DNA from: Candidatus Sulfuricurvum sp. RIFRC-1
Lineage (GTDB): Bacteria > Campylobacterota > Campylobacteria > Campylobacterales > Sulfurimonadaceae
Direction: 5' to 3'
Length of the DNA: 64,000 nucleotides
NCBI RefSeq assembly: GCF_000310245.1
Contig: NC_020505.1
Coordinates: 2,204,001-2,268,000 of the forward strand
Positions 18,536 to 27,557 of this stretch are shown one piece after another (position 1 is the first letter of the stretch; each line of letters starts with the position of its first letter). The translations under genes were made by a program, and so were the position numbers. Under the pieces are notes generated by a model. The model saw nothing but the letters and a program-made list of their open reading frames with translations. It had not been told where the DNA came from and made no database searches.

Positions 18536-19399
18536 TCAGAGTCCAAAATAGACGGTGTTAAACACGCGGTTCGCGGTTCCGTCATATGTACGTCGGCCCA
18601 TTGCAGCAAGAGAAAGTTCCACCGCGTTAGCTGCCCAACATGCAGCGTCCCCTACCGTTGTCATCGAATCGGCAGGATTGGTTGGGTAGATAGAGAGGCC
18701 GATCGCACCCATCGCTTCGCGGGTTGCATATGCCCGACGCGCCGTATCGGCGTACAACTTATCTGCCGCTGTCCATGCCGTCGTGTTTTTACGCTGATTT
18801 TTGATCTCGGTAGCGAGGTTAAAGTAATACCCTTTACCGCTTCCGATTTTCTCTATCGCCGCATTGGAAAGCCCCATAATCGCGACGTCGATTTTCTCCA
18901 CGCCCACCGCCGTGATACCATCTGCAATCACCATGATGGATGGGTTGTGTGCTTTAACCGCCGCTGCAATTTCTTCAACACTGTGGCGCAATCCGCCCGC
19001 ACTTTCACAAATTTGAATCGCAATCGCATCGACATCAGGGTTAGCGTTCAATGCCGCTTGAACTTCCTCAACACTGGCAGGAGTATCCCATTCGTGCTTG
19101 ATTTCGACATTCGCAATCCCGTGAGCTAGCGCAATCTTGCCGAAACGCTCACCGAATTTTCCCGAATTGATTGAGAGGAGTTTGGAATGGGCGAGATTGA
19201 TGACTGCCCCTTCCATAGCTCCGGTTCCTGAGGATGCCAACATCAACACCTCATCCATCCCAAGGAGTTCAAACAACAATGTGCGGGTTCGCTCAAATAT
19301 CGCTTCGAACTCAGGGGTACGGTGATGAAGCGTCTCGCCTGCCATCGCGACACGAACAGACTCAGGTACGGGGGTAGGACCGGGGGTAAAAAGTAACAT
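18536..19399 (-). CDS. Class V (alanine-glyoxylate type) aminotransferase lacking three internal blocks, including the PLP lysine
   Basis: 287 aa; relatives have about 370-380. The first 165 residues match well (LLFTPGPTPVPESV, LHHRTPEFE, ASSGTGAMEG, ICESAGGLRH, IADGITAVGVEKID). Then three jumps occur: after KID straight to IMGLSN, losing the SGSQKA segment with the PLP-binding lysine; after NTTAWTAA straight to KLYADTARR; and after SMTTVGDAA to WAANAVEL, losing the NIAGGQDH and FRINHMG blocks. Losses are about 20, 20 and 40 residues near 18882, 18762 and 18642. As given, the product could not bind PLP covalently. It belongs to the 60-base series and is probably not natural. Confidence 0.85.
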   Translation of the reverse strand: MLLFTPGPTPVPESVRVAMAGETLHHRTPEFEAIFERTRTLLFELLGMDEVLMLASSGTGAMEGAVINLAHSKLLSINSGKFGERFGKIALAHGIANVEIKHEWDTPASVEEVQAALNANPDVDAIAIQICESAGGLRHSVEEIAAAVKAHNPSIMVIADGITAVGVEKIDVAIMGLSNAAIEKIGSGKGYYFNLATEIKNQRKNTTAWTAADKLYADTARRAYATREAMGAIGLSIYPTNPADSMTTVGDAACWAANAVELSLAAMGRRTYDGTANRVFNTVYFGL

Positions 19400-19515
19400 T
19401 CAAAAATTCCTTGAGGGAAATGGTCATAAATCCGCGCATTTTATCCTAGTTGAGGTTAGGGGAGGTTTAAGGGGTGAGGCTATGGTACAATTGCATCAAA
19501 AAAAGAGCTTATTTA

Positions 19516-20295
19516 ATGACGTTATTTGATGCATTGATTCTTGGCGCGCTGGAGGGAGTCACCGAATTTCTCCCGATCTCTTCAACAGGACATCTTATCC
19601 TCGCTTCACAATTGTTGGGATTGGAGCAAACCAATGCCCATAAAGCCTTCGAGGTTTCCATCCAACTCGGAAGTATCCTCGCCGTCTTATTTTTATACGC
19701 CAAAAGACTCCTCCAGGATAAAACACTGTGGCTGAAAATCGGTGTCGCTTTTTTACCGGCAGGGGCTTTGGGATTTTTGTTTTACAAACAGATTAAAGCC
19801 CTTTTCGGAGTAGAAACAGTGAGTATTATGCTCATCGCTGGAGGGATAGTATTCTTAGCTTTCGAGTATCTTCGCCGTGACAAACCCATCGATTCAGGAA
19901 AAGATATCACCGAGCTTACCTTCAAAGAGGCCTTTACCATCGGCGTCTTTCAAAGCCTCTCGATGATCCCCGGAACCAGCCGCTCCGGTGCAACCCTTAT
20001 CGGCGGATTGATTATGGGACTCAGCCGAAAAAGTGCCGCAGAATTTTCGTTTCTCCTCGCCATTCCGACGATGATCATCGCTACCGCCTACGATCTCATC
20101 AAGCACCGCAATGAAATGGTCGTGGATGATTATTTTATGCTCTCCATTGCGTTTATAACGGCGTTTGTATTTGCCCTCGCAACGGTCAAACTTTTTGTCG
20201 CCTTCGTCAGCCGCCACACCTTTACCCCGTTTGCGATTTATCGAATCGTTGTCGGAATCATTTTCTTTTATTTTGTAGCGGTGCTTCCGGCGTGA
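19516..20295 (+). CDS. uppP: Undecaprenyl-diphosphatase
   Basis: 259 aa, about eight membrane helices. Family motifs are complete: EFLPISSTGHLILAS near residue 17 and IPGTSRSGATLIGGL near residue 150, which form the phosphatase active site. It recycles the C55 lipid carrier for peptidoglycan and O-glycan synthesis and gives bacitracin resistance when abundant. I choose the ATG at 19516 over the upstream in-frame start at 19474 because family proteins begin here. Convergent with rdgB, overlapping 28 bases. Confidence 0.96.
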   Translation: MTLFDALILGALEGVTEFLPISSTGHLILASQLLGLEQTNAHKAFEVSIQLGSILAVLFLYAKRLLQDKTLWLKIGVAFLPAGALGFLFYKQIKALFGVETVSIMLIAGGIVFLAFEYLRRDKPIDSGKDITELTFKEAFTIGVFQSLSMIPGTSRSGATLIGGLIMGLSRKSAAEFSFLLAIPTMIIATAYDLIKHRNEMVVDDYFMLSIAFITAFVFALATVKLFVAFVSRHTFTPFAIYRIVVGIIFFYFVAVLPA

Positions 20296-20798
20296 GAGCG
20301 TAAAAACTTAATCTGATCAATCAAAATCTTCGCCAACTCCAACCCTTTGGAACGGTGCGAAAGCCCTTTTTTTACATCACTCGCTAACTCACCCAACGTC
20401 TGCACATATCCGCTTGGAATGAAAATCGGATCATATCCGAAACCGTTTTCACCCCGAAGTTCAGTAATCACATCCCCGTGCATCCACCCGTGCACACAAT
20501 TCTCCCCTTCACGGGAAACAATCGCAATTGCCGCCGTGTAATGGGCAGGTGAGGTTTGGAAATTTTTTTCTTTTAATGATTTAACGAGTTTAAGAAGATT
20601 ATCCCGATCGCTCGCACCCTCTCCGCCGTACCTCGCACTGTAAATCCCCGGAGCACCGCCCAATACATCGACACTGATGCCGCTGATCAGCGCATTTTCT
20701 TTAAACGTGTCACCGTCTTCAATAATTTCAAATCCCTCTATCAGATCGGTGTAAGGAAAAACCTCCCGATCGTGGAGCAATTCTATAATTTCACGCAC
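20268..20798 (-). CDS. rdgB: RdgB/HAM1 non-canonical purine NTP pyrophosphatase, N terminus and one internal block missing
   Basis: House-cleaning enzyme that hydrolyses ITP, dITP and XTP. Recognised from GDTFKENALI, APGIYSARYGGEGASD, GENGFGYDPIF and GLSHRSKGLE. The frame opens only at a GTG (20798) just after an in-frame stop; the family N terminus with its ATGNxGK substrate loop is absent. Internally ENALI jumps to SGISVDV, losing about 20 residues that end in the catalytic ADD. The two junctions fit 20802 and 20682, both in the 60-base series. As given the protein would be inactive, and its apparent start is a by-product of the loss. Confidence 0.85.
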   Translation of the reverse strand: MREIIELLHDREVFPYTDLIEGFEIIEDGDTFKENALISGISVDVLGGAPGIYSARYGGEGASDRDNLLKLVKSLKEKNFQTSPAHYTAAIAIVSREGENCVHGWMHGDVITELRGENGFGYDPIFIPSGYVQTLGELASDVKKGLSHRSKGLELAKILIDQIKFLRSHAGSTATK

Positions 20799-20874
20799 TT
20801 TTCTTCCTCAACCATCCGCCTAAATGCCGAATGTACTATAATGACGAAAATTTTAGCTCATCTAAGGTGACAAC

Positions 20875-22197
20875 GTGTTTAAAACGGTTCTCCCGCTCTC
20901 AGCAATTCTTTCACTCCGATTTTTCGGTCTTTTTCTCGTTCTTCCCGTCCTCTCGGCTTATGCCTTGAATCTCGAAGGTTCAACTCCATTTTTAGTCGGT
21001 GTTATCGTCGGCGGCTATGCCCTCACCCAAGCGATTTTCCAAGTTCCGTTCGGAGTAATGAGTGATAAAATCGGTCGTAAACCGACACTCCTCGTCGGAC
21101 TCGTCATTTTCTTGGTCGGTTCTATCATCTGTGCCGTGAGTACCGACATCTATACTCTGATGGCAGGACGTTTTTTACAAGGAGCCGGAGCCATCGGTGC
21201 TGTAATCCCCGCCATGATCAGCGATCTCGTCCATGAAGAGTCTCGCGGTAAAGCGATGGCACTGATGGGGGGAACCATCGCAATCAGTTTCGCCCTTGCT
21301 ATGGCTGCCGGTCCTGTTATCAGTGCCTATGCAGGTGTCGCATCACTGTTTTGGATCACTGCGGTGCTCTCTATATTGGCGATGCTCGTCCTCTTTACGA
21401 AAGTCCCTACCCCTCCGCGTATCCGCCATATTTACCACTCTACCACTACCACGGCAGATATCCTCAAAGATCCGAATCTCCTTAGTATGATTATCACCAA
21501 CGGAATGCAAAAAGGGCTTATGACGGTTGCGTTCGTCCTCATTCCGATCCTCCTGTTGGACAGTGCGGGTATTTTCAAATGGGAAGCCAAAGAGCTATGG
21601 CAGGTATATGTTCCGGCAATGCTAATGGGACTCATCGCGATGGGACCGGCAGCCGTGTTCGGTGAAAAATACAACAAACCGCGCGAAATCTTTTTGCTCT
21701 CTATCGTCCTCTTTATCGTCGCGTTTACCCTATTAGGATTTGCAACCAAAGGGTGGGAGTTTGTCCTCGGAGTCATTGCCTTTTTTATGGCGTTTAATAT
21801 GATGGAGCCACTGGTTCAGTCGATGATTTCAAAATACGCCCGTGTTCATCAAAAAGGGGCGGCTCTCGGGATTGCTAACGGAGTCGCCTATTTCATGACG
21901 TTTATCGGCGGAGCCGTTGCCGGTATCGCCTTACAATACTCAACACGTGAAACGTTGGCCATCGGGCTGATTGTCGTAACAACACTCTGGCTTTTGTGGA
22001 CGTTTAAAATGTCGAATCCGCACCGATATTCTCATCTTTATATCTCTGTCGATCATGTAGATATGGAGAAACTGGGTAACTTGGAACATGAGCATATTGC
22101 GGAGTGGTATATCAATGAGACCGAAAATATCGTCGCGGTCAAATATCGTAAAGATATGGTTGAAGAAGAGGCTATTAAAGCGAAAATCGTTAAGTAA
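20875..22197 (+). CDS. MFS transporter, YajR/drug-efflux type
   Basis: 440 aa, 12 membrane helices and a C-terminal soluble tail of about 60 residues, as in YajR-type exporters. The MFS motif A GVMSDKIGRKPTLL lies between helices 2 and 3 and a GRFLQGAGA motif B in helix 4. The start is GTG with AAGGTG five bases before it, and a TATAAT box lies at 20837-20842. Substrate not predictable. The tail (YISVDHVDMEKLGNL) resembles a small ferredoxin-like domain, weakly. Confidence 0.85.
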   Translation: MFKTVLPLSAILSLRFFGLFLVLPVLSAYALNLEGSTPFLVGVIVGGYALTQAIFQVPFGVMSDKIGRKPTLLVGLVIFLVGSIICAVSTDIYTLMAGRFLQGAGAIGAVIPAMISDLVHEESRGKAMALMGGTIAISFALAMAAGPVISAYAGVASLFWITAVLSILAMLVLFTKVPTPPRIRHIYHSTTTTADILKDPNLLSMIITNGMQKGLMTVAFVLIPILLLDSAGIFKWEAKELWQVYVPAMLMGLIAMGPAAVFGEKYNKPREIFLLSIVLFIVAFTLLGFATKGWEFVLGVIAFFMAFNMMEPLVQSMISKYARVHQKGAALGIANGVAYFMTFIGGAVAGIALQYSTRETLAIGLIVVTTLWLLWTFKMSNPHRYSHLYISVDHVDMEKLGNLEHEHIAEWYINETENIVAVKYRKDMVEEEAIKAKIVK

Positions 22198-22203
22198 CCT
22201 GTC

Positions 22204-22250
22204 ATTGCGGACTTAATCCGCAATCTTAGATCCTGAATCAAGTTCAGGAT
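22204..22250. repeat. Paired intergenic hairpins, family A
   Basis: Two adjacent hairpins: ATTGCGGA/TCCGCAAT at 22204-22224 and ATCCTGAA/TTCAGGAT at 22230-22250, bordered by GTC and GAC. They lie between convergent genes and share layout with 28403-28465. They may double as a two-way terminator. Confidence 0.7.
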
Positions 22251-22272
22251 GACAAACAAAAGAATGAAGCCA

Positions 22273-23472
22273 TTAGAGTTTTATCACCCTCACTAGCGTC
22301 CCCGCCTCTAAATCCCCATCCTCTTCACCGCAAATCATAAGTCCCGCATTTCCAAGAAGATTCGTCAAAATGGCAGAGCTTCCGCTCTTTTTCCCCTCAA
22401 AATCGACCCAGTATCGCCCATCGACAAAACTAAGGTTGCAGGCGGTAAATTCGCTTTTATTGGAACGTTTCGCAAACGGCACTTTGAGAGTAGCTTCGAT
22501 CACGTCGTTGGGATTTTCAATTCCCATCATCCGTGCCATAAGCGGTGCGGCATAAAGAATAAATGTGACGGTCGAGGAGTAGGCAAACCCAGGGAGAGAG
22601 ACAATGAACTTCGATCCCCGTTGAGCCACCATCACGTGCTGCCCCGGTTTGATATTAACCCCTTTGAAGATTACCTCAGCACCGAGTTTGGGGACGATAT
22701 GTTTGACGAAATCGTAATCGCCGACACTCACTCCACCCGTACTCACCACAATGTCGCACGAGCTGATCGCCTCTTCAAATCGCTCCATAATGGCCGCTTT
22801 ATCATCTCCGACAATCCCCATCTGTACACTCTCGCCTCCGAGAGAATCGACAAGAGCTTGAAGGGTATAGCTGTTGGAACTTCGGATCTGTCCTGCATGA
22901 CGAGCAGTTTCACCAATGTCGAGAATCTCACTCCCCGTTGCGATGATCGCAACACGGGGGCGTTGTGCTACACGGATCATCACCCGATTGATCCCGGCCA
23001 AAACACCGATCTCGGCAAACCCGATCTTCGTCCCTTTGGAAATCAATATTTCACCCTCTCGGTAACTCTCGCCGATCGGACGGACGGCAAATCCGAATGG
23101 AACCGGTTTCTCGATTATAATCTTTGATCCCTCAACACGTACATTCTCAATCGGAATCAATGTGTCGGTTCCCTGCGGCATGAGCGATCCGGTAAAGGTT
23201 TTGATACACGCTCCGCTTATAACGAAACCAATCTCATCGGCTCCGGCGGGGTTATCTCCGAGGATTTCGAGTGACACATACTCTTCCAAATCACTGTGGA
23301 GGATCGCATACCCATCCATCGCTGACGTAGGATGGAGAGGATAATCGCTGTCGGCGACAATGTCTTCCGCCAAAATCCGACCTAACGCGTGAGTCAGAAA
23401 AATTTGCTCACTGCGGATACTCCCGATACTAAGAAGAGTGATCATATTTTGAGACGTTTCATAGGAGATCAT
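22273..23472 (-). CDS. moeA: Molybdopterin molybdenumtransferase
   Basis: 399 aa, standard MoeA length. Seen: SDYPLHPTSAMDGYAI at the N terminus, IIATGSEI and STGGVSVGDYDF in the MPT-binding domain, NIKPGQHV, and a C-terminal beta domain. It inserts molybdate into the adenylylated dithiolene to finish molybdenum cofactor. It overlaps moaE by 4 bases (ATGA) in the operon moaD-moaE-moeA. Confidence 0.95.
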   Translation of the reverse strand: MISYETSQNMITLLSIGSIRSEQIFLTHALGRILAEDIVADSDYPLHPTSAMDGYAILHSDLEEYVSLEILGDNPAGADEIGFVISGACIKTFTGSLMPQGTDTLIPIENVRVEGSKIIIEKPVPFGFAVRPIGESYREGEILISKGTKIGFAEIGVLAGINRVMIRVAQRPRVAIIATGSEILDIGETARHAGQIRSSNSYTLQALVDSLGGESVQMGIVGDDKAAIMERFEEAISSCDIVVSTGGVSVGDYDFVKHIVPKLGAEVIFKGVNIKPGQHVMVAQRGSKFIVSLPGFAYSSTVTFILYAAPLMARMMGIENPNDVIEATLKVPFAKRSNKSEFTACNLSFVDGRYWVDFEGKKSGSSAILTNLLGNAGLMICGEEDGDLEAGTLVRVIKL

Positions 23473-23921
23473 ATCTTTCCTCCCAAAATTCCCGCACCTG
23501 CAATCGCTGTTGAACGATCCGCTGCGTAAAGACGCTCTCCATTTTTAAGGTCGTATTTCCAAATGGGGGCGGAGGCTTTAAAATCTTCGACAAATTTCTC
23601 AATCGTCTCCAACGCTACACGTCGTTTTGGTGAAAATACCGCTGCGATATATGAGGATTCATGCACCAATACATCCCCTCGGCTATGAGCCATTTTGAGC
23701 TTTGCACCAAGCGGTTCCGCTTTGGCTTGCCATGCTTCAAACCATGCGCCCAGTATCGGTTCATAGAGATCAAAACTGAGCCCTTCGATCCCGTCTTCTT
23801 CACGTACCGTCCCGATAAACGGAATATATGCACCGTAGTTGTACTCCGCTTCTTCGGAGTACCACCGCGTGATAATTTCGGAAACGTTAAGCGCTCCCTC
23901 ATAAAGCTCCAGCATCTTCAT
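23469..23921 (-). CDS. moaE: Molybdopterin synthase catalytic subunit
   Basis: 150 aa. Diagnostic residues: FIGTVRE near the start, AHSRGDVLVHESS in the middle, then SPKRRVALE and PIWKYDLKNGE with the active-site lysine. Three ATG codons compete (23930, 23921, 23915); I choose 23921 because it overlaps the moaD stop as ATGA, the usual coupling for this pair. With MoaD it converts cyclic pyranopterin monophosphate to molybdopterin. Confidence 0.93.
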   Translation of the reverse strand: MKMLELYEGALNVSEIITRWYSEEAEYNYGAYIPFIGTVREEDGIEGLSFDLYEPILGAWFEAWQAKAEPLGAKLKMAHSRGDVLVHESSYIAAVFSPKRRVALETIEKFVEDFKASAPIWKYDLKNGERLYAADRSTAIAGAGILGGKI

Positions 23922-24139
23922 CCACCGCATACCGGAGGGAGCAAAGATACCTTATCCCCCGATTTTAGCTGTGTATCGAGAGATGCGACCAGCGTATCAT
24001 TAACCGCTACCGCACAGTTCTCTAACCACTGTGCCATTTCGGAATCTTTTTTCAATGCCTCGGCGACATCACGTAATGATGAAGCTTCCAAAGTTAACGG
24101 AGCCTTTTGAATCGGTCCTAAAAATTCGACTGTCACCAT
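23918..24139 (-). CDS. moaD: Molybdopterin synthase sulfur carrier subunit
   Basis: 73 aa ubiquitin-fold protein. The C terminus ends in the obligatory Gly-Gly (PPVCGG) that becomes the thiocarboxylate. I choose the ATG at 24139, preceded by AAAGGGG, over the upstream in-frame start at 24217, which would add 26 residues not found in the family. It partners the following moaE. Confidence 0.93.
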   Translation of the reverse strand: MVTVEFLGPIQKAPLTLEASSLRDVAEALKKDSEMAQWLENCAVAVNDTLVASLDTQLKSGDKVSLLPPVCGG

Positions 24140-24254
24140 GACAATTCCCCTTTTTGGGTAGTTATATTGTGGTAAATTATAGCGAAAGAGAACTAACAGT
24201 GCCTTGTCAGGGATCAATTAGTATAATGAGTTTTATTTTTGCAGAGGAGAAGTT

Positions 24255-24938
24255 TTGATTTTCGGAAAAATTGATTTTTTAAATCTCCTCCCCTTCCACG
24301 TTTTTATCAAACGCTATGCCCGAAGCACTCGATTTAACCAAAGCCTTCATTATCACAAAGGAGTCCCTTCGGCCCTTAATCGCGAGTTTGCCATGCGTCG
24401 GATCGATGCGGCATTTATCTCCAGTATTACCGCTAAAAACTGCCGCCATTTCGGGGTTGGTATCGTCGCACAACGTGAAGTACTCAGCGTCCTCTCTCTC
24501 CCCAATGCCGATAAAGCCGATGAGGATTCGGCGACCTCAAACCTCCTCTCACGCATACTCGATATTCATGGTGAGGTGCTGATCGGCGATAAGGCGCTCC
24601 GATACTATTACGGCGGAGGGGAACATATTGATCTTGGAAAAATCTGGCATGAACGAACAAGATTGCCGTTTGTCTTTGCACTCCTTTGTACTCACAATCA
24701 CACAGATGAGCTTAAACGCCTGAGCCGCGCATTTGTCGCCAAACGAGTCAAAATTCCTTATTATATGTTGATGGATGCATCCCGCCGAAGCACTCTTAGC
24801 CCCGCACAAATTACCCATTATCTAAAATTTATCAGCTATAAAGTGGGGATAAAAGAGGAGAGAGGATACAAAGCGTTTGTGAGAGAGGCAAAAAACAAAA
24901 GATTGGCCCCTTCCTTGGGAGCCATAAGATACTTATAG
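24255..24938 (+). CDS. mqnA: Chorismate dehydratase, futalosine menaquinone pathway
   Basis: 227 aa. Matches MqnA by FGKIDFLNLLPFHVF at the N terminus, RRIDAAFISSITA, GEVLIGDKALRYYY and LPFVFALLC. MqnA dehydrates chorismate at the entry to the futalosine route, the menaquinone pathway of Campylobacterota. The start is TTG with AGGAG seven bases before it. A TATAAT box is at 24222-24227. It is convergent with the KAS III-like gene, one base apart. Confidence 0.9.
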   Translation: MIFGKIDFLNLLPFHVFIKRYARSTRFNQSLHYHKGVPSALNREFAMRRIDAAFISSITAKNCRHFGVGIVAQREVLSVLSLPNADKADEDSATSNLLSRILDIHGEVLIGDKALRYYYGGGEHIDLGKIWHERTRLPFVFALLCTHNHTDELKRLSRAFVAKRVKIPYYMLMDASRRSTLSPAQITHYLKFISYKVGIKEERGYKAFVREAKNKRLAPSLGAIRYL

Positions 24939-24939
24939 T

Positions 24940-26001
24940 TTAGCAGTGTTGATAAAGGACCGCTCCGAAATAATAACCGGCACCAAATCCAACGATTAAG
25001 CCATAGTCCCCAATTTGTCCTTTGCCCTGTTCTAAGTGATGTTCTAAAACAACAAAATTGCTTGGCGTACTGATGTTGCCGTATTCAACAAACATTTTTT
25101 TTGATATTTCTACTTGCTCTTCACTTAATCCTAGTACTTCTTGACTCATAAAGCTATCAACAACAGGTAAGCCGCCTTGATGCAACGACCATTCAGCGAC
25201 CTCTTCTATCTTCAGTCCGTTTCGCTGTAAAATTGGTTTGATAATATTTTGACTCACGAGCTTTGGCATAACATCCTTTACGCCATCACCTGTGAAAAAA
25301 GCGCCATCTTCCATTTTGATTACATCCCCATATTGGTAATCCAATTTTATATCGATGATTTTTAGCTTTTTATCAAAATGTTCGGCTTCAGCTCCACTAG
25401 CTAAGAGTAATCCGGCACCACCGTCTCCAAAAATAGCATGTGTTCGCAAAGATGCTCTAAAATTTATATCTGACGCATCGTAAAGCGGCTTGAATGTCCA
25501 TGATGTTTGTTCAAATGCAAAAACCGTTGCCAAAGAATCATTTTTTTGACAGAAATTAACCGCAGATTGGATGGAAAAAATACCCGAGGTACACCCATAA
25601 TTGACAATCTCCTCAGGAGGATAGGCTAAGTCAAGTGCAGATTCATGAGCAATTTGACACGTAAGATTAGGAAGAGTTACCGCATGTGAGCTTGCATTAT
25701 AAGAGATTGACATGAATTCAATTTTACTATCATCGCGGATAGTGTCTGAAAAACTTTTAATGATACCGCTTGCCCATAAAACCGGAGAATTTTCATCAGG
25801 AACTACAATGCGGGGGAATTGTTCCAAATCAATACTGATAGCTCGATTTTTAATTTGGACATTTGATCCAAGCCTTGTCGCAAATTTATTTACTTTTGCA
25901 GAAGAAAGTTTTTCGCTATACAATTTATCAATTACATCAACAGAATTATAAATTTTTGGAAATACCGATTTTACACCAACGATAAAAACATCTTTTTTCA
26001 C
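24940..26001 (-). CDS. Beta-ketoacyl-ACP synthase III-like protein
   Basis: 353 aa thiolase-fold enzyme. The catalytic triad of KAS III can be placed: Cys137 in NYGCTSG, His274 in WSLHQGG and Asn309 in YGNISTPS. A DGGAGLLL glycine motif follows near residue 193. Such enzymes condense acyl-CoA or acyl-ACP with malonyl units. It stands alone, without acyl carrier or other fatty-acid genes, and is clearly more AT-rich than its neighbours, suggesting transfer. The housekeeping FabH or an alkenal/olefin-type or secondary-metabolite synthase are alternatives; the N terminus (VFIVGVKSVFPK) is unlike typical FabH. Confidence 0.75.
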   Translation of the reverse strand: MKKDVFIVGVKSVFPKIYNSVDVIDKLYSEKLSSAKVNKFATRLGSNVQIKNRAISIDLEQFPRIVVPDENSPVLWASGIIKSFSDTIRDDSKIEFMSISYNASSHAVTLPNLTCQIAHESALDLAYPPEEIVNYGCTSGIFSIQSAVNFCQKNDSLATVFAFEQTSWTFKPLYDASDINFRASLRTHAIFGDGGAGLLLASGAEAEHFDKKLKIIDIKLDYQYGDVIKMEDGAFFTGDGVKDVMPKLVSQNIIKPILQRNGLKIEEVAEWSLHQGGLPVVDSFMSQEVLGLSEEQVEISKKMFVEYGNISTPSNFVVLEHHLEQGKGQIGDYGLIVGFGAGYYFGAVLYQHC

Positions 26002-26083
26002 TTCTTTTCCTCTATTAATCTACTCGACATCCATAAGTGCCGAGCGATTGTAGCTAAAAAGCAAAAGATTTTATATTTTGAGT

Positions 26084-27466
26084 CTAGTATTTTAACAGCG
26101 CATCAATCCGTGCCAACGTCTCATCGACACCGATAATCGCCATAACACTGTCCAGCCCGGGTCCCGATAGTTTCCCCATCAGCGCAACACGTAACGGCTG
26201 ACCGATTTTCCCGAACCCAATCTCCAACTGTGCTACTACACTCTCCATCACATGATGATAATCACTCGGGAGATGAAGCTCTGTAGTATTTTTAAGCGCT
26301 TGGGCAAAAGCTTCCAAAATCGCTTTACTCTCTTCTTTGTACCCTTTTTTAAGAGCCGCTTCATCAAAGAGCGCAGGACGAACCAAAATCTCATTGATCA
26401 GCGTTGCCATCTCGACCAATGTTTTTGCACGCTCTTTTAGCGCATCGAGCAAAATTTCACGTTTATCGTGGCTTACCAGCATGACCCCGTGAAACTCCAA
26501 AAGTTCGCACAATTTGTCGTTAGACATATTTTTAATGTAATGGCTATTGAGCCAATCGAGTTTCTCGACGTTGTAAACTGATGCGGAGCGGTTAATATCG
26601 CTCGGATCGAAAAGTTCCAACATCTCCGCCATCGAGAATATCTCCTGATCGCCATGACTCCATCCCAAACGGACGAGGAAGTTGAGTAGCGCTTCAGGGG
26701 TATACCCCATCGTTTTATACATCATGACATCGGTCGCACCGTCACGTTTCGAGAGTTTTTTACCCTCGTGATTGTGGATCATCGGGACATGGAAAAAGCG
26801 GGGGATCGGAAACCCGAGCGCCTCATAGACGACGATCTGTTTTGGAGTGTTGGAGAGGTGATCGTCTCCTCGTATTACATCGGTCACTCCCATCAGGGCA
26901 TCATCGACAGCAACGACGAAGTTATAGGTCGGGGTACCGTCAGAGCGGGCAATGATAAAATCATCCAAAATATCGGCTACATTGAAAAGAACATCCCCTT
27001 TGACTCCATCATGCACCGTAATAGAACCTTCCAACGGAGCTTTGATACGGATAACCGCTTCACGCCCTTCAGGTGCTACTCCACTAAAATCACGATATCG
27101 GTTGTCGTATTTTGCTCTCTCTTTGCGCATCGTCTGCTCTTCGCGAAGTGCATCAAGCTCCTCTTTGGACATATAGCACTTGTACGCTTTCCCTTCATCG
27201 AGGAGCTTTTGGGCGTACTCTTGGTAGATTGCCAAACGGCTCGATTGATACTCGATTACGCCGTCATGTTCTAATCCGACCCATTTAAACGCTTCGACGA
27301 TCGCAAGGGCTGCCGCTTCATCATTTCGGCTAAAATCGGTATCTTCGATACGAAGTAAAAACTTTCCGCCGTTACGTCGTGCCCAAAGGTAACTAAGAAG
27401 GGCGGTACGCAATCCGCCGATGTGTAAATATCCCGTCGGGCTTGGGGCAAATCTGGTTACTACCAT
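26084..27466 (-). CDS. gltX: Glutamyl-tRNA synthetase
   Basis: 460 aa class I synthetase. RFAPSPTGYLHIGGLRTAL carries the HIGH signature at the N terminus and KLSKRDG is the KMSKS-type loop. The frame is open for 148 codons further upstream, but that region is antisense to the SurA-like gene and lacks homology, so I choose the ATG at 27466. Campylobacterota usually have two GltX copies with split Glu/Gln-tRNA duties; which one this is cannot be decided here. Confidence 0.95.
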   Translation of the reverse strand: MVVTRFAPSPTGYLHIGGLRTALLSYLWARRNGGKFLLRIEDTDFSRNDEAAALAIVEAFKWVGLEHDGVIEYQSSRLAIYQEYAQKLLDEGKAYKCYMSKEELDALREEQTMRKERAKYDNRYRDFSGVAPEGREAVIRIKAPLEGSITVHDGVKGDVLFNVADILDDFIIARSDGTPTYNFVVAVDDALMGVTDVIRGDDHLSNTPKQIVVYEALGFPIPRFFHVPMIHNHEGKKLSKRDGATDVMMYKTMGYTPEALLNFLVRLGWSHGDQEIFSMAEMLELFDPSDINRSASVYNVEKLDWLNSHYIKNMSNDKLCELLEFHGVMLVSHDKREILLDALKERAKTLVEMATLINEILVRPALFDEAALKKGYKEESKAILEAFAQALKNTTELHLPSDYHHVMESVVAQLEIGFGKIGQPLRVALMGKLSGPGLDSVMAIIGVDETLARIDALLKY

Positions 27467-27557
27467 GTTCAAAATCCTTTTTGGATGCAATTGCGCAATT
27501 TTAGTTAAGGCTATGTTAAAAGCGGGTAAAATAGGAAACTTTTGCATAGGAGCATCA

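Noticed and set aside
18536-19399. Naturally decaying pseudogene
   Set aside because: No stop or frameshift; three in-frame gaps share size and phase with gaps in three other genes.
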